From Mycobacterium sherrisii (lineage in GTDB: Bacteria > Actinomycetota > Actinomycetes > Mycobacteriales > Mycobacteriaceae), in assembly GCF_002102355.1 (NCBI RefSeq), contig NZ_LQPT01000072.1, positions 62,001 to 126,000 on the forward strand: a stretch of 64,000 nt of DNA, read 5' to 3'. The stretch's first letter is position 1; every line of letters starts with the position of its first letter. Made by a program: the position numbers and the translations under genes. Under the pieces are notes generated by a model. That model saw nothing but the letters and a program-made list of their open reading frames with translations. It was not told the DNA's origin and searched no databases. This document shows positions 18,347-27,250 of this stretch, one piece after another.

Positions 18347-18366
18347 TGAATGTCTACTATGGCCCG

Positions 18367-19797
18367 ATGGCGAGTACGGCGGCGCGGCCGGTGACCGAGT
18401 TCATGAATGACCCGATCGGCTTCTTCGGCCAGTCCTACACCCGGATGCACAGCATCGGTCGTGACGAACTCGAAGAGCTGCAACGCGAGGCGATGGGCAT
18501 CCGGTTTCGCGAGCACTACGAACGCATCGAGATGCTGCGAAACCTGGCCGACCGGCTCGGCATCCGAGAGCTCTGCGAATTCAATGATGTCGTCCCGCTG
18601 CTGTTCTCACATACCGCATTCAAGTCGTATCCGGCCGCACTGGTGGACAAGAAGCGCTTCGACCTGATGACGCGGTGGCTGGACAAACTCACCAGCTACG
18701 ACCTGTCGGGCGTGGATGCCGCAGGCTGCACCGGGATCGACGACTGGATCGAACGACTCGACGCCCAGACACCGCTGGAGGTGATCACCTCGAGCGGCAC
18801 CACCGGAACGCTCTCGATTCTGCCCAAGGACAAGCGCGGCGCCGCAGAAGGCATGACACTGTGGAAGATCTGTCTTTTCCAGACCTTCGGCCACGAGCCA
18901 ACCGACCAAGAACTCAATCCGTCGGTCGATGTGGTCTGGCCGAACTTCGCCAACGGCAAGCTCGGTCATCTGCGCATTGCCAACATGATCAAGCGCGGCT
19001 TCACCGGGGGCGACGAAACCCGGTTTCACGCGCTCTATCCCTTCGCAGTCGATACCGACCTGATGTTTCTGGCCGCCAAGATGCGCGCCGCGGCGTCGCG
19101 CGGGGAACTGGACCGCTTGGAGATCGACCCGGCGCTGGCCGCCCGCAAGGACGAGTTCATCGCCATGCAGGCCCGCCAAGCCCAGGACATGGATGCGTTC
19201 TTCACCCGCATCACCGAGCAGTTACGCGGCAAGCGCGTATTCATGCTGGGCACCTACCACTTGATGTACGACATCGCCAAGGCCGGACTGGAGCGCGGCG
19301 TGCGAAACGTCTTCTCGCCCGACTCCGCGATTCTCACCGGAGGCGGTATGAAAGGTGTTGCGCTGCCTGGCGATTTCATGGATGTGATCCAGGACTTCCT
19401 CGGCGTGGACCGCATTCAGGTCGGCTACGGCTTTTCCGAGTCGAGCACCTTCCACTGGGGTTGCAGCGAGGGCCGCTACCACGTCGCACCGTGGGTCGTT
19501 CCGTTCGTGCTCGACCCGCAGACCAGCGAGCCACTTCCCCGTACCGGTGTGCAGACCGGACGCGCGGCCGTCTACGACATCCTGCTGCGCGCGCACTGGG
19601 GCGGCGTCATCTCCGGCGACGAGGTCACCATCGACTGGGACCTGCAATGCCCTTGCGGCCAGGCCAGCCTGGCATTCGAGCGCGACATCATGCGCTACAG
19701 CGAGAAGCAGGGTGTCCCAGACGACCGGATCACCTGCGCCGCAACACATGAGGTGCACAACGAGGCGGTCAACTTCATGAAGGGTGTCGACCTGTGA
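18367..19797 (+). CDS. LuxE/PaaK-like acyl-activating enzyme
   Basis: A 476-residue member of the adenylate-forming (ANL) superfamily, LuxE acyl-protein synthetase branch. Seen motifs are the phosphate loop SSGTTGT (142-148), the adenine motif YGFSES (354-359) and the late SGDEV (416-420). Cys-rich CPCGQ (428-431) and TCAATHEVHNEAVNF follow. The usual C-terminal lid domain of long ANL enzymes is short or missing, as in LuxE. The expected reaction is fatty acid plus ATP to acyl-AMP, then acyl transfer to an enzyme Cys or to the LuxC-like partner. It is the first gene of four linked by overlapping stop/start codons. An in-frame upstream start at 18331 falls in the operator; the ATG at 18367 is preferred. 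Confidence 0.8.
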   Translation: MASTAARPVTEFMNDPIGFFGQSYTRMHSIGRDELEELQREAMGIRFREHYERIEMLRNLADRLGIRELCEFNDVVPLLFSHTAFKSYPAALVDKKRFDLMTRWLDKLTSYDLSGVDAAGCTGIDDWIERLDAQTPLEVITSSGTTGTLSILPKDKRGAAEGMTLWKICLFQTFGHEPTDQELNPSVDVVWPNFANGKLGHLRIANMIKRGFTGGDETRFHALYPFAVDTDLMFLAAKMRAAASRGELDRLEIDPALAARKDEFIAMQARQAQDMDAFFTRITEQLRGKRVFMLGTYHLMYDIAKAGLERGVRNVFSPDSAILTGGGMKGVALPGDFMDVIQDFLGVDRIQVGYGFSESSTFHWGCSEGRYHVAPWVVPFVLDPQTSEPLPRTGVQTGRAAVYDILLRAHWGGVISGDEVTIDWDLQCPCGQASLAFERDIMRYSEKQGVPDDRITCAATHEVHNEAVNFMKGVDL

Positions 19798-21251
19798 TCG
19801 CCTACACCGTCCCGCTGTTCCTGCGGGGGCAGCTCATCACCGACGATCTCGTGCCGTTCGATACCCGCATCGGCGCCGCGCAGTTCCAGGCGCCGGACAT
19901 GAGCAAGTACGTCGAGCGGCTGCCGCTGAAGAGTCCCGGCGAGATGAGCGACCTCTACGAGTTGGGCTTCGACGAGATCCTCGACGTGCTGGGCGCTCTG
20001 GGCGATGCCTTGGACTTCGAGACGAATACCCACCTGCAGGAAGCCTACGAGGCCTCGCTGGTAGCCAACGTGCTGCCGGCGGAGATGATGAAGAACAGCT
20101 ATCTCGTGCTGCGCCCGCTGTTTTCGCGGGAGAACGTCACCGAGATCGCCGACAGCCAGGTCGGGCTGGACTACCTCAATGGGTGGGTCCCGCATACCTT
20201 GCACGACGGGCGCGAACTCCGGGTGCGCGCCTTCGGCTCCCGGGTGCTGCACATCCCGGCCGGCAACGGCGGGTTGGTGTCGGCAGTGACGATCCTGCGC
20301 TCGGTGATCACCCGATCCGACGTCATCATCAAGGCCCCGTCCAACGATCCGCTCACGGCGATCGCGATCGCCCGCACCCTTGCCGATATCGCGCCCGACC
20401 ACCCGATCACTCGACACCTGGCGGTCGGGTACTGGAAGGGCGGCGACCTCGCGGTCGAGGAAAAGCTCTACCAGCCCCAGCACGTCGAAAAAATTGTGGC
20501 GTGGGGCGGTATGGCGTCCGTCAAGCACGTAACCCGGTACATCCAACCGGGTTTGGAACTCATCGCGCTGGATCCGAAACGCAGCGCGACCATCATCGGC
20601 GCCGAAGCGTTCGCCGACGACGACACCCTGCGGGAAGTGGCTCGCCGGGCGGCGACCGATATCGGCGTGGCCAATCAGGAAGGGTGTGCCAACGCTCGTG
20701 TCATCTATGTGCTGAGCGGAACCGACACCGGGGGCCTGGCCAACGCGAACCGGCTCGGCGAGTTGATCTATCAAGAACTCGTCTCGCTGCCCGACCTCGT
20801 CAGCACGCCGCCGCGCTATCCCAACCGTGAGTTACTCGATCATGTCGAGGCATCGCGCATGACGGACGACTTCTATCGCGTCATCGGTGGCGAGCGACGC
20901 GAGGGCGCGATCGTCGTCTCCCAGATCGACGAGCCGGTCGACTATTCGCCGATGCTGTCGGGCCGGGTCGCCAACATCGTGCCGGTCGACAGCATCGACC
21001 GGGTGACCGCCGCGGTCAACGCCTACACTCAGACGATCGGCATCTATCCCGAATCGCTCAAGCGGCGGCTGCGAAACACGCTGCCGCTGTTCGGCGCCCA
21101 GCGGCTGACCAGCCTGGGCTACGCGTGCAGTGTCGCGCTCGCGATGCCCCAGGACGCCATCGAACCGATCCGGCGGATGTGCAAGTGGATCGTCGACGAA
21201 GAATGCGACCCTGCCACGGTCGTCCCGCTCTGGGAGCTGGCCGGTCGATGA
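19794..21251 (+). CDS. LuxC-like acyl-CoA/acyl-enzyme reductase
   Basis: A 485-residue protein of the acyl-CoA reductase (LuxC) family, a branch of the aldehyde dehydrogenase fold. The expected catalytic Cys is Cys298 in VANQEGCANARVIYV. The cofactor-binding part shows FGSRVLHIPAGNGG and a Lys/Asn segment VIIKAPSNDPLT (178-189). LuxC enzymes reduce an activated acyl group to an aldehyde with NADPH. A direct neighbour of a LuxE-like activator, it should form a fatty-acid reductase with it. The GTG start overlaps the upstream stop by four bases. No luciferase luxAB pair is present, so light emission is not implied. Confidence 0.85.
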   Translation: MIAYTVPLFLRGQLITDDLVPFDTRIGAAQFQAPDMSKYVERLPLKSPGEMSDLYELGFDEILDVLGALGDALDFETNTHLQEAYEASLVANVLPAEMMKNSYLVLRPLFSRENVTEIADSQVGLDYLNGWVPHTLHDGRELRVRAFGSRVLHIPAGNGGLVSAVTILRSVITRSDVIIKAPSNDPLTAIAIARTLADIAPDHPITRHLAVGYWKGGDLAVEEKLYQPQHVEKIVAWGGMASVKHVTRYIQPGLELIALDPKRSATIIGAEAFADDDTLREVARRAATDIGVANQEGCANARVIYVLSGTDTGGLANANRLGELIYQELVSLPDLVSTPPRYPNRELLDHVEASRMTDDFYRVIGGERREGAIVVSQIDEPVDYSPMLSGRVANIVPVDSIDRVTAAVNAYTQTIGIYPESLKRRLRNTLPLFGAQRLTSLGYACSVALAMPQDAIEPIRRMCKWIVDEECDPATVVPLWELAGR

Positions 21252-22180
21252 ACGAACGCCGGACCGCGTTGCAGGTCGTCGAGGGAATCGACCTCTCCGG
21301 CAAGACATGTGTGATCACCGGAGCCTCGTCCGGCCTGGGCCGCGAGGCGGCGCGCGCACTGGCCACCGCGGGCGCCCACGTAATCCTGGCCGCCCGCAAC
21401 CAGGAAGCACTGTCCGACGCCGCGCAGTGGGTCCGGGGCGAAGTGCCAGACGCGAGAGCGTCGACGGTCGAACTTGATCTGACCGCGCTGTCGAGCGTTC
21501 GCGCGGCGGCGGCCGCGATACGCGAGATCACACCGACCGTGCATGTGTTGATGAACAACGCCGGCGTCATGTTCACCCCGTTCGGCCGCACCCGAGACGG
21601 GTTCGAATTGCAGATCGGGACAAATCATTTCGGGCACTTCGAGCTGACCAGACTGCTGGTTCCGCAGCTGGCCGCCGCCGAGGGCGCCCGGCTGGTGATC
21701 CTGTCCTCGGCGGGTCACGTGATGGGCGACGTGAACTTCGACGACCCGAACTGGGAGCACCGCAACTACGACAAGTTCGAGGCATACGGCGCCGCCAAGA
21801 CGGCGAACATCCTGCACGCAATCGAAGCCGATCGGCGACTGTGCGAGTTGGGAATTCGCGCCTACGCCGTCCATCCGGGTGCCGTCGCGACCTCGTTGGC
21901 CCGGTATATGTCGCGCGAGGACTTCTCCGACCTTCGCAAGCTCGTCGTAAACAACAGCGCGCTACGGGGTGAGACGAGCAACGGCCGCCTCGATTTCGCC
22001 ACACCCGAAGAGGGCGCGGCCACGCAGGTATGGGCCGCGGTGAGCCCGGAGCTGACCGGTCGGGGTGCGCTGTATCTGCAAGACTGCAGCGTCGGCGAGA
22101 CGGGTGCAGCGTATGCGCGCGACGAGCAACGGGCCGCCGAGTGGTGGGCGCTGTCCGAAAAGCTGTGTGCCAGCGCATGA
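21248..22180 (+). CDS. Short-chain dehydrogenase of the Lux-like operon
   Basis: A 310-residue classical SDR. Motifs are TGASSGLG (24-31), NNAG (103-106), the catalytic Ser154 and YGAAK (Tyr180, Lys184). Arg50 after the second strand favours NADPH. It starts at ATG 21248, overlapping the LuxC-like stop (ATGA), and its own stop overlaps the TetR start (ATGA). In this context the simplest role is reduction of the aldehyde from the LuxC step to an alcohol, or the reverse oxidation; this is inference from context. It resembles the Rv0439c-type SDR at 4677. Confidence 0.88.
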   Translation: MNERRTALQVVEGIDLSGKTCVITGASSGLGREAARALATAGAHVILAARNQEALSDAAQWVRGEVPDARASTVELDLTALSSVRAAAAAIREITPTVHVLMNNAGVMFTPFGRTRDGFELQIGTNHFGHFELTRLLVPQLAAAEGARLVILSSAGHVMGDVNFDDPNWEHRNYDKFEAYGAAKTANILHAIEADRRLCELGIRAYAVHPGAVATSLARYMSREDFSDLRKLVVNNSALRGETSNGRLDFATPEEGAATQVWAAVSPELTGRGALYLQDCSVGETGAAYARDEQRAAEWWALSEKLCASA

Positions 22181-22749
22181 GTAGACTAGAACGGCGCAAA
22201 CAAGAGATGCGCGAGAAGATCCTCACCGCGGCGTTCGACCTGTTTTTGGCACAAGGGGTCGCGGCCACCACCATCGAGGAAATCTGCGAACGCGCTGATG
22301 TGGCCAACCGGACGTTCTTCAACCACTTCGCCACCCGCCAGGACATGATCCGCGCGTTAGCCGAGCGACGCCTAATCAACCTGCACGAAGTGGTTTTCGA
22401 CCGCGCCGACCAACCGATCCCGGCGCGGCTGATCGGGGTGTTCGACGACATCGGTACGACGCTGGTCAAATCCGGCGACACGTACCGCGAACTTATCGGC
22501 GAGATGCTCGCCACCTCCGGCTACGGCATTCAGCGCGGGTTCAACCTACACGCCACGTTCGGCGAACTCATCAAGGAAGGCGTCTCGCGCGGCGAGGTCA
22601 GTACGCGCCACGACGCAGAAACCTTGGCCGACATCATCGTTGGTGCGCTGTCGGGCGGTATCGTCAACTGGACGCTCGATCGCACCTACTCGCTGGCAAC
22701 CAACCTGCACAACCTGGGTGTCGCGCTGGCCGACCTGCTGCAGAGCTGA
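22177..22749 (+). CDS. TetR regulator closing the Lux-like operon
   Basis: A 190-residue TetR protein with the HTH at about residues 33-60 (IEEICERADVANRTFFNHFATRQDMI). The FFNHF recognition helix differs from the common YYHF form. It is translationally coupled to the SDR gene through ATGA, so the operon encodes its own regulator. The inverted repeat ahead of the first gene is a likely target. A fatty acid, acyl-CoA or aldehyde as ligand would fit but is unproven. Confidence 0.9.
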   Translation: MSRLERRKQEMREKILTAAFDLFLAQGVAATTIEEICERADVANRTFFNHFATRQDMIRALAERRLINLHEVVFDRADQPIPARLIGVFDDIGTTLVKSGDTYRELIGEMLATSGYGIQRGFNLHATFGELIKEGVSRGEVSTRHDAETLADIIVGALSGGIVNWTLDRTYSLATNLHNLGVALADLLQS

Positions 22750-22807
22750 GTAATTGCGTCGAGCCGCTAAACGGCAGACAGCCTGCGCGTGAGGGCCTAT
22801 AAATCAC

Positions 22808-22827
22808 GGGCTCGGCGAAGCCGGCCC
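22808..22827. terminator. Hairpin between converging operons
   Basis: GGGCT-CGGC-GAA-GCCG-GCCC forms an 8-bp stem with one bulged T, in the 84-bp gap between the TetR stop and the enoyl-CoA hydratase stop. There is no T-run; a terminator role is inferred from position. Confidence 0.4.
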
Positions 22828-22833
22828 ACCTAC

Positions 22834-23676
22834 TCACGGCTCGGGCAGGGCGTTCCAGTCCGCCGCAACGCTGCCACTGAAACGCGGGGACCGCCGATCG
22901 ACGAACGCGGCGACACCTTCACTCGCGTCGGGCGTGCCCATCACACGGTGGTGCAACTGCGTTTCCAGCGAGGCGACCTGACGCGGCGTGTAGCCATGAA
23001 TCGCGCTGTCCCACAACAACCGCTTGCTCAATGCCGCCGACATCGGCGCGACGTTGACCGCAATGTCGCGGGCCATCTCCAGCGCGGCGTCGAGCACCTG
23101 AGCGGCCGGAACCGCGCGATTCGCGATGCCATACGCCACGGCCTCCTGCCCGCCGAAGGTGCGCCCGGTCAGCAGCACCTCGGCGGCCACGCCGAGATTC
23201 GTCAGGTGCGCCAGCGTCCAGTGCGCCATGCAATCGGGTATCACGCCACGACGCACCTGCACCACACCGTATTTGGCGTCCCCGGCGAGAATGCGAATAT
23301 CGGCCTGCAGCGCGATGGTCAGCCCGATGCCGATGGCGTGCCCGTTGAGCGCGGCGATCACCGGTTTGCGTAGTTCGAACGCCGGCGGGTCGATCGGCGA
23401 CGCAGAGAACGTGGCATCGTGTTGCCGGCTATCGAATGGAGTTGCCCCGCCGGAGAAATCGGCACCGGCGCAAAAGGCCCGGCCCGCTCCGGTGACCACG
23501 ATGGCTCGGACGTCGTCGTCCTCGTCGCACGTACGGTACGCCGTGCTCAACAACGCGCCCATCTCGGCCGTGTACGCGTTGAGGTGCTCGGGCCGATTGA
23601 GCGTGAGCAGCGCCACACCCCTTTCGACGTCGACGAGTACCGGGCTGGCTTCCGCGCTGTTCATCGCAGGGTTCAT
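22834..23676 (-). CDS. Enoyl-CoA hydratase/isomerase family protein
   Basis: A 280-residue crotonase-fold protein. It has the NRPEHLNAYT opening, the oxyanion segment GAGRAFCAGADFSGG near residue 70, and a second segment ALNGHAIGIGLTIAL. In the next block RRGVIPD carries an Arg-Gly-Val-Ile-Pro stretch where classic hydratases have the second catalytic Glu (usually GxxPE or similar), so the exact reaction is open. The ATG at 23676 overlaps the stop of the upstream F420-LLM gene (ATGA), so the two are coupled. It converges on the Lux-like operon. A role in acyl-CoA turnover is likely but the substrate is unknown. Confidence 0.88.
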   Translation of the reverse strand: MNPAMNSAEASPVLVDVERGVALLTLNRPEHLNAYTAEMGALLSTAYRTCDEDDDVRAIVVTGAGRAFCAGADFSGGATPFDSRQHDATFSASPIDPPAFELRKPVIAALNGHAIGIGLTIALQADIRILAGDAKYGVVQVRRGVIPDCMAHWTLAHLTNLGVAAEVLLTGRTFGGQEAVAYGIANRAVPAAQVLDAALEMARDIAVNVAPMSAALSKRLLWDSAIHGYTPRQVASLETQLHHRVMGTPDASEGVAAFVDRRSPRFSGSVAADWNALPEP

Positions 23677-24695
23677 CGTCGTATGGCGCTTTGGTGCAAG
23701 GCATCGATCAGGGCGGCGACGTCGGCACTCGGTGGCGTGTATCCGGGGAAATAACAACAGATTTCGTCGACGTGGTCGCCGAATCGTGCGGCGATCTGCT
23801 TGGCGCAGTCATCGGGTGAGCCGACGATCCCGATCCGGGCGACCATCTCGTCGGTGATCAGGGCGCGCATCTCGGCGAAGCGGCCTTGTTTGGACAGCGC
23901 GTTGAGCTTCGGCTGCAGTTGCGCCCACCCCTCGACCTCGAGCACCGGCCGGTAGGCCGGGGTCGAGCCGTAGAACGCGATCAACGACGCGACCCCGTTG
24001 ATGGCCGCGGTCAGGTCGGCTTCACTGCTGGCGACCGCCACCATGGCCTGGGCGATCACGTCCAGGTCGGTGGCACGCCGCCCCGCACGGCGCAGTCCTT
24101 CGTCGACGGCGGGCAGGGTACGTTCGGCGAAATGGCGGGCGCTGTTGAACGGCATGACGAGCAGGCCGTCGGCGACCTCGGCCGCGGTGCGGGTCATGAT
24201 CGGTCCCAGCGCTCCCATCAGCACCGGCGGCGGCCCGAAGGGGTTGGGACCCGGATTGAAGTTGGGCGCCATCAGCGTGTGGGTAACGAACTCACCGCGA
24301 AAGTTCAACGGCGACTGGCCTTCCCACGCCGCGAATATCGCCTTGATCGCCGCGATCGTCTCGGCCATGCGTGCGGCCGGCCGGTGCCATGTGCTGCCGT
24401 AACGCTTTTCAATGTGAACCTTGATTTGTGACCCGAGCCCGAGCCGGAACCGGCCACCGCTGAAGACCTGCAGATCGTAGGCCGCGTGGGCCAGGTGCAG
24501 CGGGCTGCGCGGCGCGGCGATCGCCACGTTGGTCATCAGCGCGAGGCTGGTCTCCCGGGCGGCGACGAGCAGCGGGAAGAAGACGTCGTGTTGACCTTCG
24601 AAGGTGAACAGGCCGTCGGCACCCGTCGCGGCGATCTCGGCCGCGCTGGTCGAGGCGCCCGTCGGCGATCCGTTGACCTGCAGATGTACTTTCAT
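23673..24695 (-). CDS. LLM-class F420-dependent oxidoreductase
   Basis: A 340-residue luciferase-like monooxygenase-fold protein. The sequence FEGQHDVFFPLLVAA, the SGGRFRLGLGSQIK block near residue 80 and the late IGIVGSPDDCAKQI are characteristic of the F420-dependent TIGR03617-like group. The reaction is unknown; such enzymes move hydride between F420 and a substrate. Genes of this type often sit with acyl-CoA enzymes, as here with the coupled enoyl-CoA hydratase. Its start at 24695 is an ATG 44 bp from the stop of the LON-domain gene upstream on the same strand. Confidence 0.88.
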   Translation of the reverse strand: MKVHLQVNGSPTGASTSAAEIAATGADGLFTFEGQHDVFFPLLVAARETSLALMTNVAIAAPRSPLHLAHAAYDLQVFSGGRFRLGLGSQIKVHIEKRYGSTWHRPAARMAETIAAIKAIFAAWEGQSPLNFRGEFVTHTLMAPNFNPGPNPFGPPPVLMGALGPIMTRTAAEVADGLLVMPFNSARHFAERTLPAVDEGLRRAGRRATDLDVIAQAMVAVASSEADLTAAINGVASLIAFYGSTPAYRPVLEVEGWAQLQPKLNALSKQGRFAEMRALITDEMVARIGIVGSPDDCAKQIAARFGDHVDEICCYFPGYTPPSADVAALIDALHQSAIRR

Positions 24696-24739
24696 TCAAC
24701 CGTCCAGTCGCCCAATCGATGCCTTATAAAAGCACACCG

Positions 24740-25381
24740 CTATTCCGATAGCTGGAACTTCACCATCTCCGCGACCGTGTCGACGGCCTCGCACAGTGCA
24801 GTGACCCGGTCGGCCGCCGACGGCGCCGAGAGCACCGCGTAACGGTCGGCCGCACCGATCGGGATACGTGCGGCCAAGGCGAACAGCCGCTGTCCGGCGT
24901 CGGGGTGGCCCGGGCCCAGCAGCATGTCGCGGTCCGGCAGCGCGGTGTCGCGGGCCTCGGCGATGCGCTCGAACAACGCCACGATCTTGTCTTCGAGCTC
25001 GGCGAGCTGGGCCTGGGTGACCGGTGCACCGTCCTCATCGGGCCAGCGGCGCACCGATGCCCGCGGGTAGGGATCGTCCGGCAGCCACTCGCGCACCCGG
25101 ATTCGTTCGCCGGTCCGGCAGCGCAGCGCGTAGCGCTCGGCGCCCGCATCGATGCATTCGTCGATGCGGCACAGCACTCCGACATCGCAGCGCTCGTCAC
25201 CGCCGCCGACCTCGCGGCCACGGGAGATCAGGACGACACCGAACGGTTCGCCGGTGTCGACGCAGTGCCGCACCAACGCGACATAGCGCGGCTCGAAAAC
25301 CCGCAACGGCAGGTCCTGGTTGGGCAGCAGCGCCGCCTCCAGCGGAAACATCGCCAGCTCAATCGTTTCCGGGTCCGCCAT
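24740..25381 (-). CDS. LON substrate-binding-domain protein (Rv0434 homologue)
   Basis: A 213-residue protein composed of the N-terminal domain of Lon protease only: MFPLEAALLPNQDLPLRVFEPRY is the hallmark, with no ATPase or protease domain. Stand-alone LON-domain proteins are of unknown function and may select substrates. The length is close to Rv0434 (217). The start is taken as ATG 25381; a GTG codon lies immediately before it. It is the last gene of a five-gene same-strand group that begins at 28058. Confidence 0.88.
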   Translation of the reverse strand: MADPETIELAMFPLEAALLPNQDLPLRVFEPRYVALVRHCVDTGEPFGVVLISRGREVGGGDERCDVGVLCRIDECIDAGAERYALRCRTGERIRVREWLPDDPYPRASVRRWPDEDGAPVTQAQLAELEDKIVALFERIAEARDTALPDRDMLLGPGHPDAGQRLFALAARIPIGAADRYAVLSAPSAADRVTALCEAVDTVAEMVKFQLSE

Positions 25382-25390
25382 CACGCCAGC

Positions 25391-26521
25391 CTAGACGTCC
25401 AACTCGCTCACCAACGCGTCGACGACCGCGCGCAGATCGCCGTCGTGCTCTTCGGCTACCCGCCGCTGTCGCTGATAGGAGGCGCCTTCGCGCCAGATGC
25501 TTTCGACCGCGGCCAGTTCCTCGCTGCAGTGCAGCGACCTGGCCACCGGCTCGAGCCGGGTCAGCACGTCGGCGAGATCCTCGGTGACCAAGCGTTCGTT
25601 GCTGTCGGCGTCCAGAATGATCACCGCGTCCAGACCGTAGCGCGCCGCGCGCCACTTGTTCTCCTGGTTGTGCCACGGCGGCATGGTCGGCAACGACTCG
25701 TCGGCTTCCATCCGGCGGTCCAAATCGACCACCAGACAATGCGTCAACGCGACCAGCGCGCTCAGCTCGCGCAGGTTGGAAACCCCGTCGCAGACCCGCA
25801 CCTCGAGGGTGCCCAGCCGTGGCGAAGGCCTGATGTCCCAACGGACTTCGTCGACGTGGTCAATGATGCCGGTCTTTTTCTGGTCGTAGACGAACCCTTC
25901 GAATTCGGCCCAGGTCTGAAACTGGAACGGCAATCCGGCGGTGGGCAATTGCTGAAACATCATGGCCCGGTTGCTGGCGTAGCCGGTGTCCACTCCGGTC
26001 CACCATGGCGAGGACGCGGACAGTGCCAGCAGGTGCGGGTAGTACCGCAGCAGTGACGTCATGATCGGCATCACCTTGTGCGCGGAGGAGATTCCCACGT
26101 GCACATGCACACCCCAGATCAGCATCTGCCGGCCCCACCATTGGGTGCGCTTGATCAGCTCGGCGTACCGGGGCGCGTCGGTGAGCTTCTGGGTGCTCCA
26201 TTGCGCGAACGGGTGTGCGCCGGCGCAGAACAACTCCATACCGCGGTCGCGGACGATTTGGCGCGCCGGCCCCAGCGTGTCGCGCAGATCCTCCATCGCT
26301 TGGCCCGTGCTGTCACAGATCCCGCTGACCACCTCGACCGTGTTGCGCAGTAATTCCTTGTGTACGCGCGGGTTTTCGCCGATCTCGGCGATCACGGCGG
26401 TGGCCTCGTTGCTCAGGTCACGGGTCTGCGCGTCGACGAGCGCGAACTCCCATTCAACACCGAGGGTCGGCCGCGGCGAGCGGGTGAAGCCGATGTGTGA
26501 GCCGGCCCTGCTACCCGGCAC
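25391..26521 (-). CDS. Carboxylate-amine ligase of the glutamate-cysteine ligase type (Rv0433 homologue, YbdK family)
   Basis: A 376-residue member of the GCS2/YbdK family. The key blocks are [12 protein letters not shown] near residue 20, [23 protein letters not shown] (the His-rich metal/ATP site) and the late [12 protein letters not shown]. It joins an amine to a carboxylate with ATP. Mycobacteria make mycothiol and not glutathione, so the true product is open. I chose GTG 26521: it gives [12 protein letters not shown], in register with the M. tuberculosis start MPARRSAARIDF, and the same length (376). It overlaps the sodC end by 11 bp. Confidence 0.9.
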   Translation of the reverse strand: MPGSRAGSHIGFTRSPRPTLGVEWEFALVDAQTRDLSNEATAVIAEIGENPRVHKELLRNTVEVVSGICDSTGQAMEDLRDTLGPARQIVRDRGMELFCAGAHPFAQWSTQKLTDAPRYAELIKRTQWWGRQMLIWGVHVHVGISSAHKVMPIMTSLLRYYPHLLALSASSPWWTGVDTGYASNRAMMFQQLPTAGLPFQFQTWAEFEGFVYDQKKTGIIDHVDEVRWDIRPSPRLGTLEVRVCDGVSNLRELSALVALTHCLVVDLDRRMEADESLPTMPPWHNQENKWRAARYGLDAVIILDADSNERLVTEDLADVLTRLEPVARSLHCSEELAAVESIWREGASYQRQRRVAEEHDGDLRAVVDALVSELDV

Positions 26522-27218
26522 CAATGACACCGCACGCAACTCGCTTGCCGGAGTCTCCGGTGCTCATCGTCATCGAGTCGGGACCCGGTGTGCCGCCGAG
26601 GGTCTGGTTGTAGCGTTCCGCCGGGATGTTCCCGAAGTTGTCGGCGCCGGCGTGAATGATGATTGCGGTCTTTTCACCACTCAACAGGTCTTCCATCGTG
26701 AAAGCGTCCGTGGTGGTCACCAGCTGCCCGGTTCCGTCCTTACGCACCTGCAGCGAGGTGAGGTCGCCGCTTTCGGGTTCGGTGGTGTGGCCAGGCGCTT
26801 GGTAATGACCGCCGGCGGACAAGAAGTCGCCGGGCGCGCCGCCGGTGGGGGCAACCGAATTGGGCTCGCACTTGCCGACTTTGTGAATGTGCACGCCGTG
26901 GAAGCCCGGCGTGATGCCGCTGGCCCCGGTCGTCGCGATGGTGATGGTGGCATAGCCGTTGCTGAAGTCGAACGTTGCGGTGGCGACCTGGGTGCCGTTC
27001 GGAGCGCGCAGCTGGGTGGTGATGCTCGGCTTACCGGCGCTGGCCCCCTCGGCCGCCGCGGAGCCCGACGGCGCGGGCGATCCCGTCCAGACGGACGGCG
27101 TGGTGCCCGGCACCGAGGACGCGTGTTGGGGCGACGAGCACGCACTCAAGGCGGCGACGACAGTGGCGGCGGAGAGGGTGGCGACAGTGGCCTTGCGGTG
27201 ACCGGCGGGCTGAGGCAT
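26511..27218 (-). CDS. sodC: Cu/Zn superoxide dismutase lipoprotein
   Basis: A 235-residue enzyme that turns superoxide into peroxide and oxygen at the cell surface. It starts with a signal peptide ending in a lipobox (LSAC, Cys about 27), followed by a low-complexity linker. The SOD domain shows the [14 protein letters not shown] copper-ligand block, the [10 protein letters not shown] zinc loop and the closing [12 protein letters not shown]. The last segment, [12 protein letters not shown], carries the disulfide Cys. It lies in the Rv0430-Rv0434-like group, between virR and the YbdK-family ligase gene. Confidence 0.97.
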   Translation of the reverse strand: MPQPAGHRKATVATLSAATVVAALSACSSPQHASSVPGTTPSVWTGSPAPSGSAAAEGASAGKPSITTQLRAPNGTQVATATFDFSNGYATITIATTGASGITPGFHGVHIHKVGKCEPNSVAPTGGAPGDFLSAGGHYQAPGHTTEPESGDLTSLQVRKDGTGQLVTTTDAFTMEDLLSGEKTAIIIHAGADNFGNIPAERYNQTLGGTPGPDSMTMSTGDSGKRVACGVIGAG

Positions 27219-27250
27219 AGCGGAAGCCTAACCCGGCGCGTGACTCCGAG

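Noticed and set aside
18367-24695. A bioluminescence (luxCDABE) operon
   Set aside because: LuxC- and LuxE-like genes are present, but there is no LuxA/LuxB pair. The nearby LLM protein is of the F420-dependent type and on the opposite strand.
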